From Staphylococcus simulans (GTDB lineage: Bacteria > Bacillota > Bacilli > Staphylococcales > Staphylococcaceae): DNA of 62,260 nucleotides. The notes beneath the pieces are model-generated. The model ran no database searches and was not told the DNA's origin. It saw only the letters and a program-made list of their open reading frames with translations. The stretch is taken from assembly GCF_002902285.1 (NCBI RefSeq), contig NZ_PPRU01000038.1:1-62260 (forward strand), in the 5' to 3' direction. How positions within the stretch are numbered: the first letter of the stretch is position 1; every line of letters starts with the position of its first letter. Of the stretch, positions 8,863 through 19,446 are shown piece after piece. The position numbers were made by a program, and so were the translations under genes.

Positions 8863-10356
8863 TTAGTCTTCAGCATTTAAATCAATACTGTTAATGTCGA
8901 TACCCATTGCTTTTGCGACACCTTTACCATACTCAGGATCTGCTTTATAGCAATGACGGATATGACGTTCTTTTACTTCTAATGTTACGCCTTCCATTTC
9001 ATTTGCTGTGTTTTGGAAGATGCGTTCTTGTTGTTCAGGAGTTTGTAATCTGAACAATTTACCTGGTTGTTCGAAGTAGTTGTCGTCATCTTCACGGTAG
9101 TCGTATTCATAAGCTGGACCATCTACGACATCCATTGGTGGACGTTTGTAACCTGGTTGGCTTTCCATTGCGCCTGTGCTGTTAGGGTAGTAATGTGTTT
9201 TACCGCCTTGGTTGCCGTCTAAGAAGCGACCTTGACCATCACGTGCGAATGGACATAAGTTTTCAACACCTACACCTTTAGGTTGGTTGACTGGGATTTG
9301 CCAGTGGTTAACACCTAAACGGTAACGTTGAGCATCTCCATAAGAGAATAAGCGGCCTTGCAACATTTTATCTGGTGAGAAGTCGATACCAGGTACAATA
9401 TTAGTTGGTGCGAATGCTGCTTGTTCAACATCCATGAAGTAGTTGTCAGGGTTGCGGTTTAATTCGAACTCACCGACTTCAATTAATGGATATTCATCTT
9501 TAAACCAAACTTTAGTTAGGTCGAATGGATTGTCTTTGTGGTTACGTGCTTGTTCTTCTGTCATGACTTGAATGTACATTTTCCATTTAGGGAAGTTGCC
9601 TTCTTCGATAGCTTCGAATAAGTCACGTTGAGATGATTCACGATCTTTCGCAATCACTTGTTCTGCTTCTTCTGGTGAGAAGTTTTCAATACCTTGTTGT
9701 GTACGGAAGTGGAATTTCACCCATACACGTTCGTTATCTTTATTTAATAAAGAATAAGTATGTGAGCCGAAACCGTGCATGTGTCTATAGCCACGAGGAA
9801 TACCACGGTCAGACATTAAGATTGTCACTTGATGTAATGCTTCAGGTAATGAAGTCCAGAAGTCCCAGTTGTTTTGTGCACTACGCATGTTTGTACGTGG
9901 GTCACGTTTAACTGCGTGGTTTAAACTTGGGAATAATTTAGGGTCTCTGAAGAAGAAGACAGGTGTATTGTTACCTACAAGGTCCCAGTTACCTTCATCT
10001 GTATAGAATTTTAATGCGAAGCCACGGATGTCACGTTCAGCATCAGCTGCACCGCGTTCACCAGCTACTGTAGAGAAACGTGCAAACATAGGTGTTTGTT
10101 TACCGACTTCTGCGAAGATGCTCGCATCTGTGTATTGTGTAATATCATTAGTTACTGTAAATGTCCCGAATGCACCTGAACCTTTAGCGTGCATACGTCG
10201 TTCAGGGATAACTTCACGATCGAAGTGTGCTAATAATTCTAAGAAATATACGTCTTGCATTAGCAATGGACCACGTGGACCTGCTGTTGCTGAGTTTTCA
10301 CGATCTCCTACGGGGTGGCCGAAAAGACCTGTTAATTTTGATTTGTCTTTACTCAT
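8863..10356 (-). CDS. katA: Heme catalase KatA
   Basis: A 497-residue small-subunit monofunctional catalase that dismutates hydrogen peroxide to water and oxygen. The distal histidine lies in [11 protein letters not shown], the clade motif is [17 protein letters not shown], and the proximal heme-ligand tyrosine is in [14 protein letters not shown]. The ATG at 10356 has AAGGAG at good spacing; the TTG two codons earlier is too close to it. Two PerR-type operators lie directly upstream, matching the peroxide-inducible control known for staphylococcal katA. It is cytoplasmic. Confidence 0.97.
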   Translation of the reverse strand: MSKDKSKLTGLFGHPVGDRENSATAGPRGPLLMQDVYFLELLAHFDREVIPERRMHAKGSGAFGTFTVTNDITQYTDASIFAEVGKQTPMFARFSTVAGERGAADAERDIRGFALKFYTDEGNWDLVGNNTPVFFFRDPKLFPSLNHAVKRDPRTNMRSAQNNWDFWTSLPEALHQVTILMSDRGIPRGYRHMHGFGSHTYSLLNKDNERVWVKFHFRTQQGIENFSPEEAEQVIAKDRESSQRDLFEAIEEGNFPKWKMYIQVMTEEQARNHKDNPFDLTKVWFKDEYPLIEVGEFELNRNPDNYFMDVEQAAFAPTNIVPGIDFSPDKMLQGRLFSYGDAQRYRLGVNHWQIPVNQPKGVGVENLCPFARDGQGRFLDGNQGGKTHYYPNSTGAMESQPGYKRPPMDVVDGPAYEYDYREDDDNYFEQPGKLFRLQTPEQQERIFQNTANEMEGVTLEVKERHIRHCYKADPEYGKGVAKAMGIDINSIDLNAED

Positions 10357-10372
10357 ATTCAACTCTCCTTAT

Positions 10373-10387
10373 TTAGAATGATTCTAA
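10373..10387 (-). promoter_or_regulatory. PerR box, site 1
   Basis: TTAGAATGATTCTAA is a perfect 7-1-7 inverted repeat matching the PerR consensus TTANAATNATTNTAA. It lies 17-31 bases upstream of the katA start. Fur and Zur boxes are similar, but position over katA favours PerR. Confidence 0.85.
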
Positions 10388-10393
10388 TCTATC

Positions 10394-10408
10394 TATAATG
10401 ATTGTAGC
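10394..10408 (-). promoter_or_regulatory. PerR box, site 2 (imperfect)
   Basis: CTATAATGATTGTAG is a second 7-1-7 repeat with one mismatched pair, 6 bases from the first site. Tandem sites would allow cooperative repression of katA. Weaker than site 1. Confidence 0.55.
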
Positions 10409-10564
10409 ATGACGCATAAAAAAACTGTTAAAGAATAGCACTCGTTCTTTGAAAAAATTAATAACTGTTCTTGAAGAATTTGTGAACTCTTTATAAAAGT
10501 CGTTTCAATGAATTAAAACAGAGTACAATATAAATGTAAGCATTAAATCAAGGAGGGTTTTAAA

Positions 10565-10987
10565 ATGACTTATAATTTTGAAGACCAAGGTAACAAACCA
10601 GTAGTAGATAATATCGAAGGTATGACATTGGAAAATCAAAACTATCGTACTACCATTTGGACTGGTTCAAATATTCAAGTTACATTAATGACAATTCAAC
10701 CAGGAGATGACATCGGTTTAGAAATCCACCATGGTATTGAACAATTCCTACGTGTTGAACAAGGTAAAGGTTTATGCCAAATGGGTCCAACAGAAGACAA
10801 TTTGAATTTCGAAAAAGAAGTCAATCCTGACGATGCGATTATCGTTCCTGCAGATACATGGCATAACGTCACAAACAAAGGTGACGAACCATTAAAACTT
10901 TACTCAATCTACGGTGGTCCAGACCATAAATTCGGTACTGTACACAAAACACACCAAGATGCAGAAAATGATCCGAACGAACATTAA
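10565..10987 (+). CDS. Cupin-domain protein
   Basis: A 140-residue single-domain cupin. The first cupin motif (GDDIGLEIHHGIEQFLRVEQGKG) supplies the two histidines and glutamate that bind a metal. The second motif (PADTWHNVTNKGDEPLKLYSIYGGP) supplies the last histidine. It begins 8 bases after GGAGGG and is monocistronic, divergent from katA. Small cupins of this type have been described as metal-binding isomerase or oxygenase-like proteins, but I cannot name its substrate. The shared intergenic region with katA could bring it under peroxide control, which is inference. Confidence 0.8.
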   Translation: MTYNFEDQGNKPVVDNIEGMTLENQNYRTTIWTGSNIQVTLMTIQPGDDIGLEIHHGIEQFLRVEQGKGLCQMGPTEDNLNFEKEVNPDDAIIVPADTWHNVTNKGDEPLKLYSIYGGPDHKFGTVHKTHQDAENDPNEH

Positions 10988-11015
10988 TAATACACATCAT
11001 CATATATAGGGAAAA

Positions 11016-11047
11016 CGACATTTCTTGAAAGAGGAGTGTCGCTTTTT
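11016..11047 (+). terminator. Terminator of the cupin gene
   Basis: CGACATTTC pairs with GAGGAGTGTCG with some G-U pairs and is followed by CTTTTT. Confidence 0.6.
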
Positions 11048-11124
11048 AATTTGAATTTCGAGAATGAAAGAGAGTTTGATAGTATAAAGATAAATCTATT
11101 GTTATGTATTGAGGAGCTGCTGAA

Positions 11125-12045
11125 ATGAAACAGAAAGTATTAAATCTCATGGGTACACGAATTACTTTACAGATTGAACACCCTAAAGCAGAAGTACTAT
11201 TAAATCACGCTGAAGAGATGTTGAAAGACTATGAAAAACGCTTTAGCGCAAATGATGATAAATCAGATTTAATGCACGTAAATCAAAATGCGGGCATTAA
11301 ACCTGTACAAGTAGATGAAGATTTATTTGAATTGATTGCACAGGCACATGCGGTCAGTCTGTCTTCTGATTCTAAGTTTAATCTGACGATTGGGCCATTA
11401 GTTAAATTATGGAAAATCGGCTTTAAAGATGCTCAATTACCAAATGAATCTGACATTCAAGAGCGTTTACAAAAAATCCGACCAGAAAATGTAGTATTAG
11501 ATCATGAAGCGTATACGGTTTATTTAAAAGTATCTGGTATGGAAATTGATTTAGGAGCCATTGCGAAAGGTTACTTTGCGGATCGATTAAAAGATTACTT
11601 TGTCTCACAAGGTGTACAAACAGGCATTATTGATTTAGGTGGTAATGTCTTAACGATTGGCCGTCCGTTAGACAAGGATAAGTGGACAGTAGGAATTCAA
11701 CAACCTGATTCTGAACGTGGAGGATTAGTAGGTGTTGTGGAAATCGCAGGTCAATCTGTAGTGACTTCTGGTATTTATGAACGATACTTCTATAAAAATG
11801 GCAAACTGTATCATCATATTTTAGATTCAAAAACAGGTTATTCAGTAGAAGGGGACATTGCTAGTATAACGATTGTTTCTGATCAATCTATTGATGGAGA
11901 GATTTGGACAACTGTATGTTTTGCGATGTCAATTGATCAAGCGATTACGGTGTTGAATGAAATTCCTGGTATTGAAGCAGTGATTATCAGTAAAGATGGT
12001 GAAGTCTTCACAACACAGCGTATGACGCATCTCACTTTGATTTGA
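11125..12045 (+). CDS. apbE: ApbE-family FAD:protein FMN transferase
   Basis: A 306-residue ApbE flavin transferase, which moves FMN from FAD to a Thr/Ser of target proteins using Mg2+. The family motifs are visible: the N-terminal MGTRIT, LTIGPLVKLW, the metal and flavin region IDLGAIAKGYFADRL, DLGGNVLTIG, and HHILDSKTGY near the C-terminus. There is no signal peptide or lipobox, so it would act in the cytoplasm. GAGGAG precedes the ATG. Four kilobases downstream lies a cytoplasmic reductase with an FMN_bind SGAT motif, a plausible substrate. Confidence 0.9.
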   Translation: MKQKVLNLMGTRITLQIEHPKAEVLLNHAEEMLKDYEKRFSANDDKSDLMHVNQNAGIKPVQVDEDLFELIAQAHAVSLSSDSKFNLTIGPLVKLWKIGFKDAQLPNESDIQERLQKIRPENVVLDHEAYTVYLKVSGMEIDLGAIAKGYFADRLKDYFVSQGVQTGIIDLGGNVLTIGRPLDKDKWTVGIQQPDSERGGLVGVVEIAGQSVVTSGIYERYFYKNGKLYHHILDSKTGYSVEGDIASITIVSDQSIDGEIWTTVCFAMSIDQAITVLNEIPGIEAVIISKDGEVFTTQRMTHLTLI

Positions 12046-12175
12046 TTTTACATAGATATTAAATTATACCGAAATGTAAAAGGAAAGTTGAATATAATTT
12101 AATAAACATATAGAAGTGTGTTACTCATGTACATTATAATGAACACAAGAAAATAATTGTGAGGTAATTATAAAC

Positions 12176-12865
12176 ATGAAATATTGTACAAACTGTGGGA
12201 AACCTTTAGCACCAGATGAACACTATTGCACAAATTGCGGTAAAGAAAACAGAGATTATCATGAATTTTCACGTTCTGAAATTCTACACGAGCGTACATC
12301 AGTTTCACCTTGGAAAGTCATCGGTTGGAGTCTGTTAGGCTTAGTTATCTTAGCTTTAATCATAGGCGGCGCTTATCTTGCTTTTTATTTCTATAGCGGA
12401 GGTTCAGGAAACCACCAGCAAAGCGCAAATAATCATGAACAAGCAACGCATCATAACTTGCCAGACACAGATAAAATCTCAGTCAATGTGAATTCAACGG
12501 AGTTTAGTCAAAACTTTATGAAATCATCGAATACACATGGCTATAAAGGCTTTGAAATTGGTCAATCTAAATCAGATGTACAAAGTACGTTCGGCAAATC
12601 AGAAGGTACAAAAGAAGTTCGTGGAAACAAAGTTGAATTATATGACGATATGGGTGTCAGCTATGATAATGACAATAAAATTGACCATGTCTTTGTGATC
12701 CCATCTCATATGTCTGAAACTGAGTTTACAAGTTTTCATAACGCACCTGATATAAATCATGGAAGTATTTGGTATTACGATACGCTGAAAGATAATGGAT
12801 TCAGTATTAAGGTATATACAAAAGACAATATGATTGAAGCCATTGAAAATATTCCGCAAATTTAA
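12176..12865 (+). CDS. Zinc-ribbon membrane protein, paralogue 1
   Basis: A 229-residue protein with an N-terminal zinc ribbon (CTNCGKPL...CTNCGKEN), one transmembrane helix at about residues 44-70 (VIGWSLLGLVILALIIGGAYL) and an extracytoplasmic domain of about 130 residues. The outer domain (GYKGFEIG, VSYDNDNKIDHVFVIPS, WYYDTLKDN, AIENIPQI) is closely matched by the protein at 24771-25484. The TATAAT at 12135-12140 is a likely -10 element. Zinc-ribbon/single-TM proteins include TcaA and YvbJ of Gram-positives, linked to envelope or antibiotic response. The function of this subgroup is unknown. Confidence 0.75.
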   Translation: MKYCTNCGKPLAPDEHYCTNCGKENRDYHEFSRSEILHERTSVSPWKVIGWSLLGLVILALIIGGAYLAFYFYSGGSGNHQQSANNHEQATHHNLPDTDKISVNVNSTEFSQNFMKSSNTHGYKGFEIGQSKSDVQSTFGKSEGTKEVRGNKVELYDDMGVSYDNDNKIDHVFVIPSHMSETEFTSFHNAPDINHGSIWYYDTLKDNGFSIKVYTKDNMIEAIENIPQI

Positions 12866-12902
12866 TGAATCATAATTATTAATTTAACCGGGGGTGGGTT
12901 GA

Positions 12903-15900
12903 TTGAGTCATTTAGTACAAAATACCTTATCAGCTTGGGCGCTCATTGAAACATTGCAACCAGGTGAAGTTGAGGGTATTGATGATTATTTAGATAAGAA
13001 AATTTTTGAAGCACAGTATAAACAAAAAGTGATGCATAACTTTGAAGTATTCAAGCCTATATGGGAATAAGATGATTATAAATTAAAAGAGTACGCAGCT
13101 AAACAAGGGCAATTACAATTTCAAATGTATCGCCATTGTTTTAAGTTTGCGGAAATTGAGAAAGCATTGCGTCAAATGTTTAAAGAGGAAGAAGTTTATA
13201 ACGAAAGCCAAAAGGATTGCTATGGCTACACTTTCATGGTAGACAAACAAGGTAATGTCTTAACAGACACCATTTATGTTCCAATGCTTATGAGTGCAAT
13301 GAAGGGTCTCAAAAAGAATCAAAATGCTGATATAGAATCAGAATATGAACATAATATGGAACGCTTTAGATTAGAGTGTGAAGGTATTTTAGGTGATAAT
13401 CCATTAACAGAAGCACGTTTAAATAAAATGGACAAATTGTATACGAAGTATTTTGAGCGCTATGAAACGCAGTATTCTAGATTCTTTAAACATGCAATCG
13501 CAATCAGATATGTTACGCCAGAAGAAGAAATGGATGAATTAAACAGCTTTTTCTTAAGTGATATTGAAGCAGCTAAAGCTTCTCCAAACGCAACATTAAC
13601 ACAGTACATAGAAGGGGTTGCTGATACAGAGAAGACTGAAATAGATGAAAACAGAGCGTTGATTGAAGAAATATTACAGCCTAAATATTATCCTGACGGT
13701 AGATGGCCTTCTTTAGTTGAACACCGTCTCTCATTGATGCAACAAGTTGCGGTAAATCGTATCACAAGTGGTACTAGTAAGGTGAATTCAGTTAATGGAC
13801 CACCAGGAACTGGAAAAACCACTTTGCTCAAAGATATTTTTGCACATAACATCGTGGAAAGAGCGAAAGAGATGATAAAGCTTTCTAGTCCATATAAAGC
13901 TTTTGATAAGCGAAAGATACATGAAACAGATAGATTTGATACGCACTTCCTTAATGAAAATATTGCTCAATTTAAAATGGTTGTGGCCTCAAGTAACAAT
14001 GGTGCAGTAGAAAATATTACCAAAGACTTACCAAAAGTAGACGAGATAATTCGTAAAGACGGCGATTCTAAATTTCCAGAATATGAACGTGCTTATCAAG
14101 ATGAAGCAGAAAAATTAGCAGGGTTCGCTAATATTGCTGAGAAAATCATCGAGGAACCTGCTTGGGGAATGTTCTCAGTTGCACTTGGTAAAAAGAAAAA
14201 TATCGATCTTGCAAATAAGTATGCCGTCATCAGTAAAGAAGAGGGTTTAACCAGCTATTTAAGTGAACAAAAAGAAAACACTGACTATAAAGATTGGAAA
14301 GAAGCTAAAAAAGCATTTAAACAAACATTAGATAAAATTAATGAGCTAAAAACAGAGATTGAAAAAGGAGTTCAGTTAAATGCTCATTATCAAAATGCTG
14401 AATCCAAAGTTCGCCAATTAGAGAAAGAAAGTGTTCAAAATGCCAGAATTGTTGAAAAGTTAAATGAAGAACTTAATCGATTAAAAACTTTAAAAGTGGA
14501 AGTTGATAAAGAATTAGATGAAAGTTCGGATGAAATTAAATTGCTAAATCATACGATGGATCAAGAGAAAAACAAAGGGCTTTTCGGTAAAGTGGCACAA
14601 TTGTTCAATGGTGACAATCAAACTTCTTCTAATCATAATTTAAGCGAAAAAGCGGCAAAGTTGATGGATGAGAGAGAACAACTTAAAGCCAAGCGTAAAG
14701 ATATTAAAGAAAAAGAAACAGAGTTCGAAAAACATAAACGTGATGCAGAAGGACGTCTTAAGGAAGATGAGAAAACGTTAGAAAAATTAAAAGCTGACTT
14801 ACAGAAATTTAGCGAATTCAAAAAACAACATGATAATGTTCAATTTTCGGATGATGCTTTCTGGGCAAAAACTAATTATGATGAGAGACAAGAGAAAGTA
14901 TTGAATACGTCAGATGAACTCCAATTCTACAGAGGCCTCTTGTTTATACAAGCAATGGTACTGCATAAAATTTTGTTAATCTTGAACTATAAATCTGTAC
15001 AGTCAGGGCTATGGGACTTTGTGAAACGTCATGAATATATTAAAGATAAGTATGAAAAAGTAGAGAATGCTTGGAATATATTACATTTAGTTTATCCAGT
15101 AGTGAGTACAACGTTTGCAAGCTTTAGAAATATGTATCGTGATATGTCGAAAGATTTTATTGATTATTTATATATCGATGAAGCAGGACAAGCTGTACCA
15201 CAAGCGGCAGTCGGTGCCTTACAGCGTTCTCGAAAGGTTGTTGCAGTGGGAGATCCAATACAGATTGAACCTGTAGTTACGCTAGATCCGTATCTTATTA
15301 ATTCTGTACGTAAAGCTTATAATGTACCAGAACGACTCGTGAGTGTGGAAGCTTCTGTTCAAAGTCTCGCAGATAATGCGAATGCTTATGGTTATTGGAA
15401 AGGTACTGACACTGATGAAAAAGAATGGATTGGTATTCCGTTGAGGGTACACAGAAGATGCTTAAATCCAATGTTTGATATTAGTAATATTATCGCTTAT
15501 GAAGAAAAAATGGTGTTGCCGCCTTATATTAAGAAAAAACCAGGACAAGCTGCTTGGTTAGATATCAAGGGTAAAGCAGGTCCAAAACAATATGTTAAAG
15601 AACAAGGTGAAGCAGTTGTTCAGCATTTATTAGAAGATTGGAAGCAAGCCAAAGCAAGTGGTGAGGAAATACCAAGTGTGTTTGTGATTTCACCCTTTAC
15701 TAAAGTGAAAAGTGAAATTCAAAAGGCAGTAAGTAATCGCTTGAAAGATAGCTTTGATATGACTTGGAGAGAAGCGAGAAGTTGGGCTAATAAATCTATC
15801 GGTACTGTGCATACGTTCCAAGGGAAAGAAGCGGATAAGGTTTATTTTGTGACAGGAACAGATGAAACACAAAACGGCGCAATTCAATGGTCGTGTCAAA

Positions 15901-16019
15901 AACCTAATTTAATTAATGTTGCGGTAACACGTGCAAAGAAAGCATTTGTTATTGTAGGTGACAAAGAGAGAATCAGTAAACTCGAAAATTATGATGTTGT
16001 CGCAAACAATGTAGATTAA
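12903..16019 (+). pseudogene. SF1 (Upf1/Dna2-like) helicase, in-frame stop at codon 56
   Basis: Reading from the TTG at 12903, which follows GGGGGTGGG, the frame codes 55 residues (LSHLVQNTL...FKPIWE), meets TAA at 13068-13070 and then stays open in the same frame to 16019. The total would be 1038 residues. The helicase landmarks are Walker A NGPPGTGKTTLLK, a long coiled coil at about 350-560 of the ATG-based frame, Walker B YIDEAGQAVPQAA, motif III VGDPIQIEP and motif VI NVAVTRAKKAFVIVGD. The ATG at 13125 would give 964 residues but has no good ribosome site. A real knock-out or a sequencing error are both possible. The biological role of this family is unclear; a link to nucleic-acid defence is speculation. 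Confidence 0.75.
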
Positions 16020-16075
16020 TCATGCTTTGTTAATATAACAAATATTAAAATAATATATATTGGATATTTAGTAAC

Positions 16076-16120
16076 GCTCCTCTATAGCTCGATTTAATAT
16101 GTAGTGATAGAGGAGCCTTG
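16076..16120 (+). terminator. Stem-loop terminator after the helicase gene
   Basis: GCTCCTCTAT (16076-16085) pairs perfectly with ATAGAGGAGC (16107-16116). The following tract is CTTGTTAT, so the U-run is weak. Confidence 0.55.
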
Positions 16121-16246
16121 TTATATCAAGGGATAGGGAGATTGTCGATTATTTCTGTATATTTATTTCAGTAAGAAATATACAAATAAATATAGATGGA
16201 AATTTTAAAAGTGTGAAAGCTATGTAAAACTTATTTAAACATCTCT

Positions 16247-16264
16247 TTGTTAACTATTTCACAA
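16247..16264 (+). promoter_or_regulatory. Rex-type operator 1 overlapping the -35
   Basis: TTGTTAACTATTTCACAA differs at a few bases from the Rex consensus TTGTGAAWWWWTTCACAA. It overlaps a candidate -35 (TTCACA, 16258-16263), which sits 16 bases before TATACT (16280-16285). Rex represses at low NADH/NAD+ in staphylococci, so the downstream reductase should be induced under oxygen limitation. Confidence 0.65.
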
Positions 16265-16377
16265 ACTTTCTTTCTATGTTATACTTTCAGTGAATCAAAG
16301 GTAAATATAAAAAATGAATCACTTGATACTCGTTAACTTCTCATATGCTAGGTATGAGAAAAAAATTTTGCGGTATC

Positions 16378-16395
16378 ATGTGAAAATATTCACAA
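16378..16395 (+). promoter_or_regulatory. Rex-type operator 2 next to the ribosome site
   Basis: ATGTGAAAATATTCACAA matches TTGTGAAWWWWTTCACAA at every position but the first. It sits just before the AAAGGAG ribosome site of the reductase gene, where bound Rex would block elongation. Confidence 0.75.
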
Positions 16396-16408
16396 AGGAG
16401 AAGAGGGT

Positions 16409-19400
16409 ATGACAAAGTCATTATTTGAAAAGGTTAAATTAGCTTCAGGAGCTGAATTAGATAATAGGATTACAATGGCACCTATGACCATCCAATCAGC
16501 TTACTTTGATGGATCAGTAACGGCAGAGATGATTGATTACTATAAACACCGCTCTGGTAAAGTGGGTGCGATTATTGTAGAAAGTTGTTTCGTAATGGAC
16601 AACGGCCGTGGCTTCCCAGGTGCTATCGGCATAGATACAGATGAAAAGATTCCAGGTTTAAAACGTTTAGCAGATGCGATTCACGAAAACGGATCTAAAG
16701 CAATTTTACAGTTATATCATGCAGGGAGAATGGCTGATCCTAAATTAAACGGGGGTGCGACTCCAATTTCAGCGAGTCCGGTTGCGGCGCTTCGTCCAAA
16801 TGCGGCAGTACCTCGTGAAATGACAGCATTACAAGTTGAAGATATGATTCACCAATTCGGTGAAGCAACAAGAAGAGCAATTGAAGCGGGTTATGATGGT
16901 GTTGAAATTCATGGTGCGAACACATACCTCTTACAACAATTCTTCTCACCTCACAGTAACCGTAGAACAGATGAGTGGGGAGGAAGCAGACAAAAACGTA
17001 CGAATTTCCCAATGGCTGTATTGAAAGAAGTGCAAAAAGCAGCAAAAGATAATGGTGCTGAAAACTTCATTATCGGTTACCGTTTCTCACCAGAAGAATT
17101 AGAAGAACCAGGTATCCGTTTTGACGATACAATGTATCTTTTAAATACTTTAGCAGAAGCACATCCAGATTACTTCCATATTTCTGTGAACAGCTATAAA
17201 CGTACATCTATTGTAGATACAGCGGATAAAGAACCATTAATTTCAAAATATTTAAAACTTCAAAGCGATACGTTAGCTGACATTCCAATTATGGGTGTAG
17301 GTAGTATCGGTCAACGTGAAGATGCTGAAGAAGCATTAGAACTTGGATACGACTTAGTCAGCGTAGGTAAAGCTTATTTAGTTGAACCACACTGGGCTGA
17401 AAAGATTGAAAAGAATGAAAAAGTTGAAGATTTCGTAGATATTCATGATCAACGTTTATTACACATTCCATCTCCGTTATGGAAAGTAATGGACTTCATG
17501 ATTGTCGATAAAGAAGAAGAACAACGTAAATATGAACGCTTAAAAGCGTTACAAAATAAAAAGGTTAAATATAACCCAGGTACGTATGAAGTCTTCGCAC
17601 AAGGACACAATGCGAACTTACCAATGAAAGTTGTGTTCTCTGAAGATGAAATCGTGTCTATTGAAGTAGATGACAGTAATGAATCAGAAGGTATCGCAAA
17701 CCCAGCGTTTGAACGTTTACCAAATGAAATCATTAATGGTCAAACATTGAACGTAGATGTGATTTCTGGTGCGACAGTGACATGTGAAGCGGTTATTGAA
17801 GGTGTGGCAGAAGCGATTAAACAAGCAGGCGAAAATCCAGACATCTTACGTGCGCGTCCAAAACCAGTTGTAGAATGGTCAGACGAAACTATCGAAGAAA
17901 CAACAGATGTTGTAGTCATCGGTACAGGTGGTGCTGGTTTAAGTGCAGCAGCTTCAGTCTTAGAACAAGGCAAAGAAGTGATTATGCTTGAGAAATTCGC
18001 AGCTATTGGTGGTAACACAATCCGTACAGGTGGCCAAGTGAACGCGCCTGAACCTTCATGGCAAAATACATTCCCATCATTACATGGTGAACAAGAAACA
18101 CTAGAAGCGTTAATGAACCATGATGAAAATGACATTGAGGAAGAATACCTTGAAGACTTCCGTACATTAAAACAACAAATCAAAGAATATTTAGAAACAC
18201 AAAAAGAAGGACAAGATTACTTGTTCGACTCTATTGAATTACACCGTATCCAAACGTACCTTGGCGGACGTCGTGCGGATAGAAACGGTAAAGTCATCAC
18301 AGGTCAATACGACTTAGTTAAGACATTAACAGACAATGTCTTAGAATCAGTGAAATGGTTAACTGAAAAAGGCGTACACTTCGATAGAACAATTGTAGAT
18401 ATGCCTGTAGGTGCTTTATGGAGACGTGGACATAAACCAATGAAAGCTCAAGGTTTAGAGTTCATTGAATCACTAAGTGACTATGTTCGTAAGAACCATG
18501 GTCAAATCATGACTGAAACAACAGCGGATCGTCTGATTAAAGAAGACGGTAAAATTGTCGGTGTAGAAGCAACGAAACATAATGGTGCGAAAGTTAGAAT
18601 CCATACACGTTATGGTGTGGTTATCGCCGCAGGCGGATTCGGTGCGAATACACAAATGATTCAACAATATAACACATATTGGGATAACATTCCTGATGAT
18701 ATTAAAACAACAAACTCACCAGCAATCACAGGTGACGGTATTAAATTAGGTGTTCAAGTAGGTGCTGACTTAGTCGGCATGGGCTTCTCACAAATGATGC
18801 CGATTTCTGACCCTAAAACAGGTGCATTATTCACAGGCTTAATTGTGACACCATCTAACTTCGTCTTCGTCAACAAAGACGGTGACCGTTTCGTCAACGA
18901 ATTTGAAAGCCGTGACGTCTTATCTAAAGCAGCATTAGACCAAAAAGATGGCTTGTTCTACATCATTGCTGATGAAAATATTAAAGAACTTGCGATGAAC
19001 ACATCTCAAGAAAAAATTGATAAAGAAATTGAAGAAAAAGTGCTTTATAAAGCAGATACGCTTGAAGATTTAGCAAGACAATTAAATATGGATCCAGACC
19101 ACTTTGTGAAAACAATTGAACGTTATAACGACTTCGTGGATAAAGGTCATGATGATGACTTCAGTAAGAACGCATTCGATCTTAAGATTGAACGTGCACC
19201 GTTCTACGCTACACCACGTAAACCAGCAGTTCACCATACAATGGGCGGTCTGAAAATCGATACAACTGCACAAGTCATTGATATCGATAACAACCCAATC
19301 AAAGGTTTATACGCAGCAGGTGAAGTTGCGGGCGGTATCCACGCGGGTAACCGTTTAGGTGGTAACGCACTTGCGGACATCTTCACTTACGGTCGTATCG

Positions 19401-19429
19401 CAGGTCAAAGCATTATTAAAAATCACTAA
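16409..19429 (+). CDS. Three-domain flavin reductase (OYE / FMN_bind / FAD fumarate reductase type)
   Basis: A 1006-residue fusion. Residues 1-370 form an old-yellow-enzyme TIM barrel that would take electrons from NAD(P)H (MAPMTIQSA, GYDGVEIHGANTYLLQQFFSPHSNRR). Residues about 395-475 are an FMN_bind domain with the flavinylation motif DVISGAT; T456 would carry FMN. Residues about 495-1006 are a fumarate-reductase-type FAD domain (VVIGTGGAGLSAA, HHTMGGL, GNRLGGNALAD). The order equals the cytoplasmic NADH:fumarate reductase of Klebsiella and related acrylate reductases. No signal peptide is present. Rex-type boxes upstream and ApbE nearby fit anaerobic NADH disposal. The acceptor could be fumarate, acrylate or urocanate-like; fumarate is the best guess. 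Confidence 0.88.
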   Translation: MTKSLFEKVKLASGAELDNRITMAPMTIQSAYFDGSVTAEMIDYYKHRSGKVGAIIVESCFVMDNGRGFPGAIGIDTDEKIPGLKRLADAIHENGSKAILQLYHAGRMADPKLNGGATPISASPVAALRPNAAVPREMTALQVEDMIHQFGEATRRAIEAGYDGVEIHGANTYLLQQFFSPHSNRRTDEWGGSRQKRTNFPMAVLKEVQKAAKDNGAENFIIGYRFSPEELEEPGIRFDDTMYLLNTLAEAHPDYFHISVNSYKRTSIVDTADKEPLISKYLKLQSDTLADIPIMGVGSIGQREDAEEALELGYDLVSVGKAYLVEPHWAEKIEKNEKVEDFVDIHDQRLLHIPSPLWKVMDFMIVDKEEEQRKYERLKALQNKKVKYNPGTYEVFAQGHNANLPMKVVFSEDEIVSIEVDDSNESEGIANPAFERLPNEIINGQTLNVDVISGATVTCEAVIEGVAEAIKQAGENPDILRARPKPVVEWSDETIEETTDVVVIGTGGAGLSAAASVLEQGKEVIMLEKFAAIGGNTIRTGGQVNAPEPSWQNTFPSLHGEQETLEALMNHDENDIEEEYLEDFRTLKQQIKEYLETQKEGQDYLFDSIELHRIQTYLGGRRADRNGKVITGQYDLVKTLTDNVLESVKWLTEKGVHFDRTIVDMPVGALWRRGHKPMKAQGLEFIESLSDYVRKNHGQIMTETTADRLIKEDGKIVGVEATKHNGAKVRIHTRYGVVIAAGGFGANTQMIQQYNTYWDNIPDDIKTTNSPAITGDGIKLGVQVGADLVGMGFSQMMPISDPKTGALFTGLIVTPSNFVFVNKDGDRFVNEFESRDVLSKAALDQKDGLFYIIADENIKELAMNTSQEKIDKEIEEKVLYKADTLEDLARQLNMDPDHFVKTIERYNDFVDKGHDDDFSKNAFDLKIERAPFYATPRKPAVHHTMGGLKIDTTAQVIDIDNNPIKGLYAAGEVAGGIHAGNRLGGNALADIFTYGRIAGQSIIKNH

Positions 19430-19446
19430 ATGAGGAGGAACAAGTA

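Noticed and set aside
10028..10381. 117-residue frame antisense to katA
   Set aside because: Antisense to the catalase coding region; the cysteine/serine-rich sequence looks like a shadow.
17740..18183. 147-residue frame antisense to the large reductase
   Set aside because: No ribosome site, and the reductase domains on the plus strand are unequivocal.
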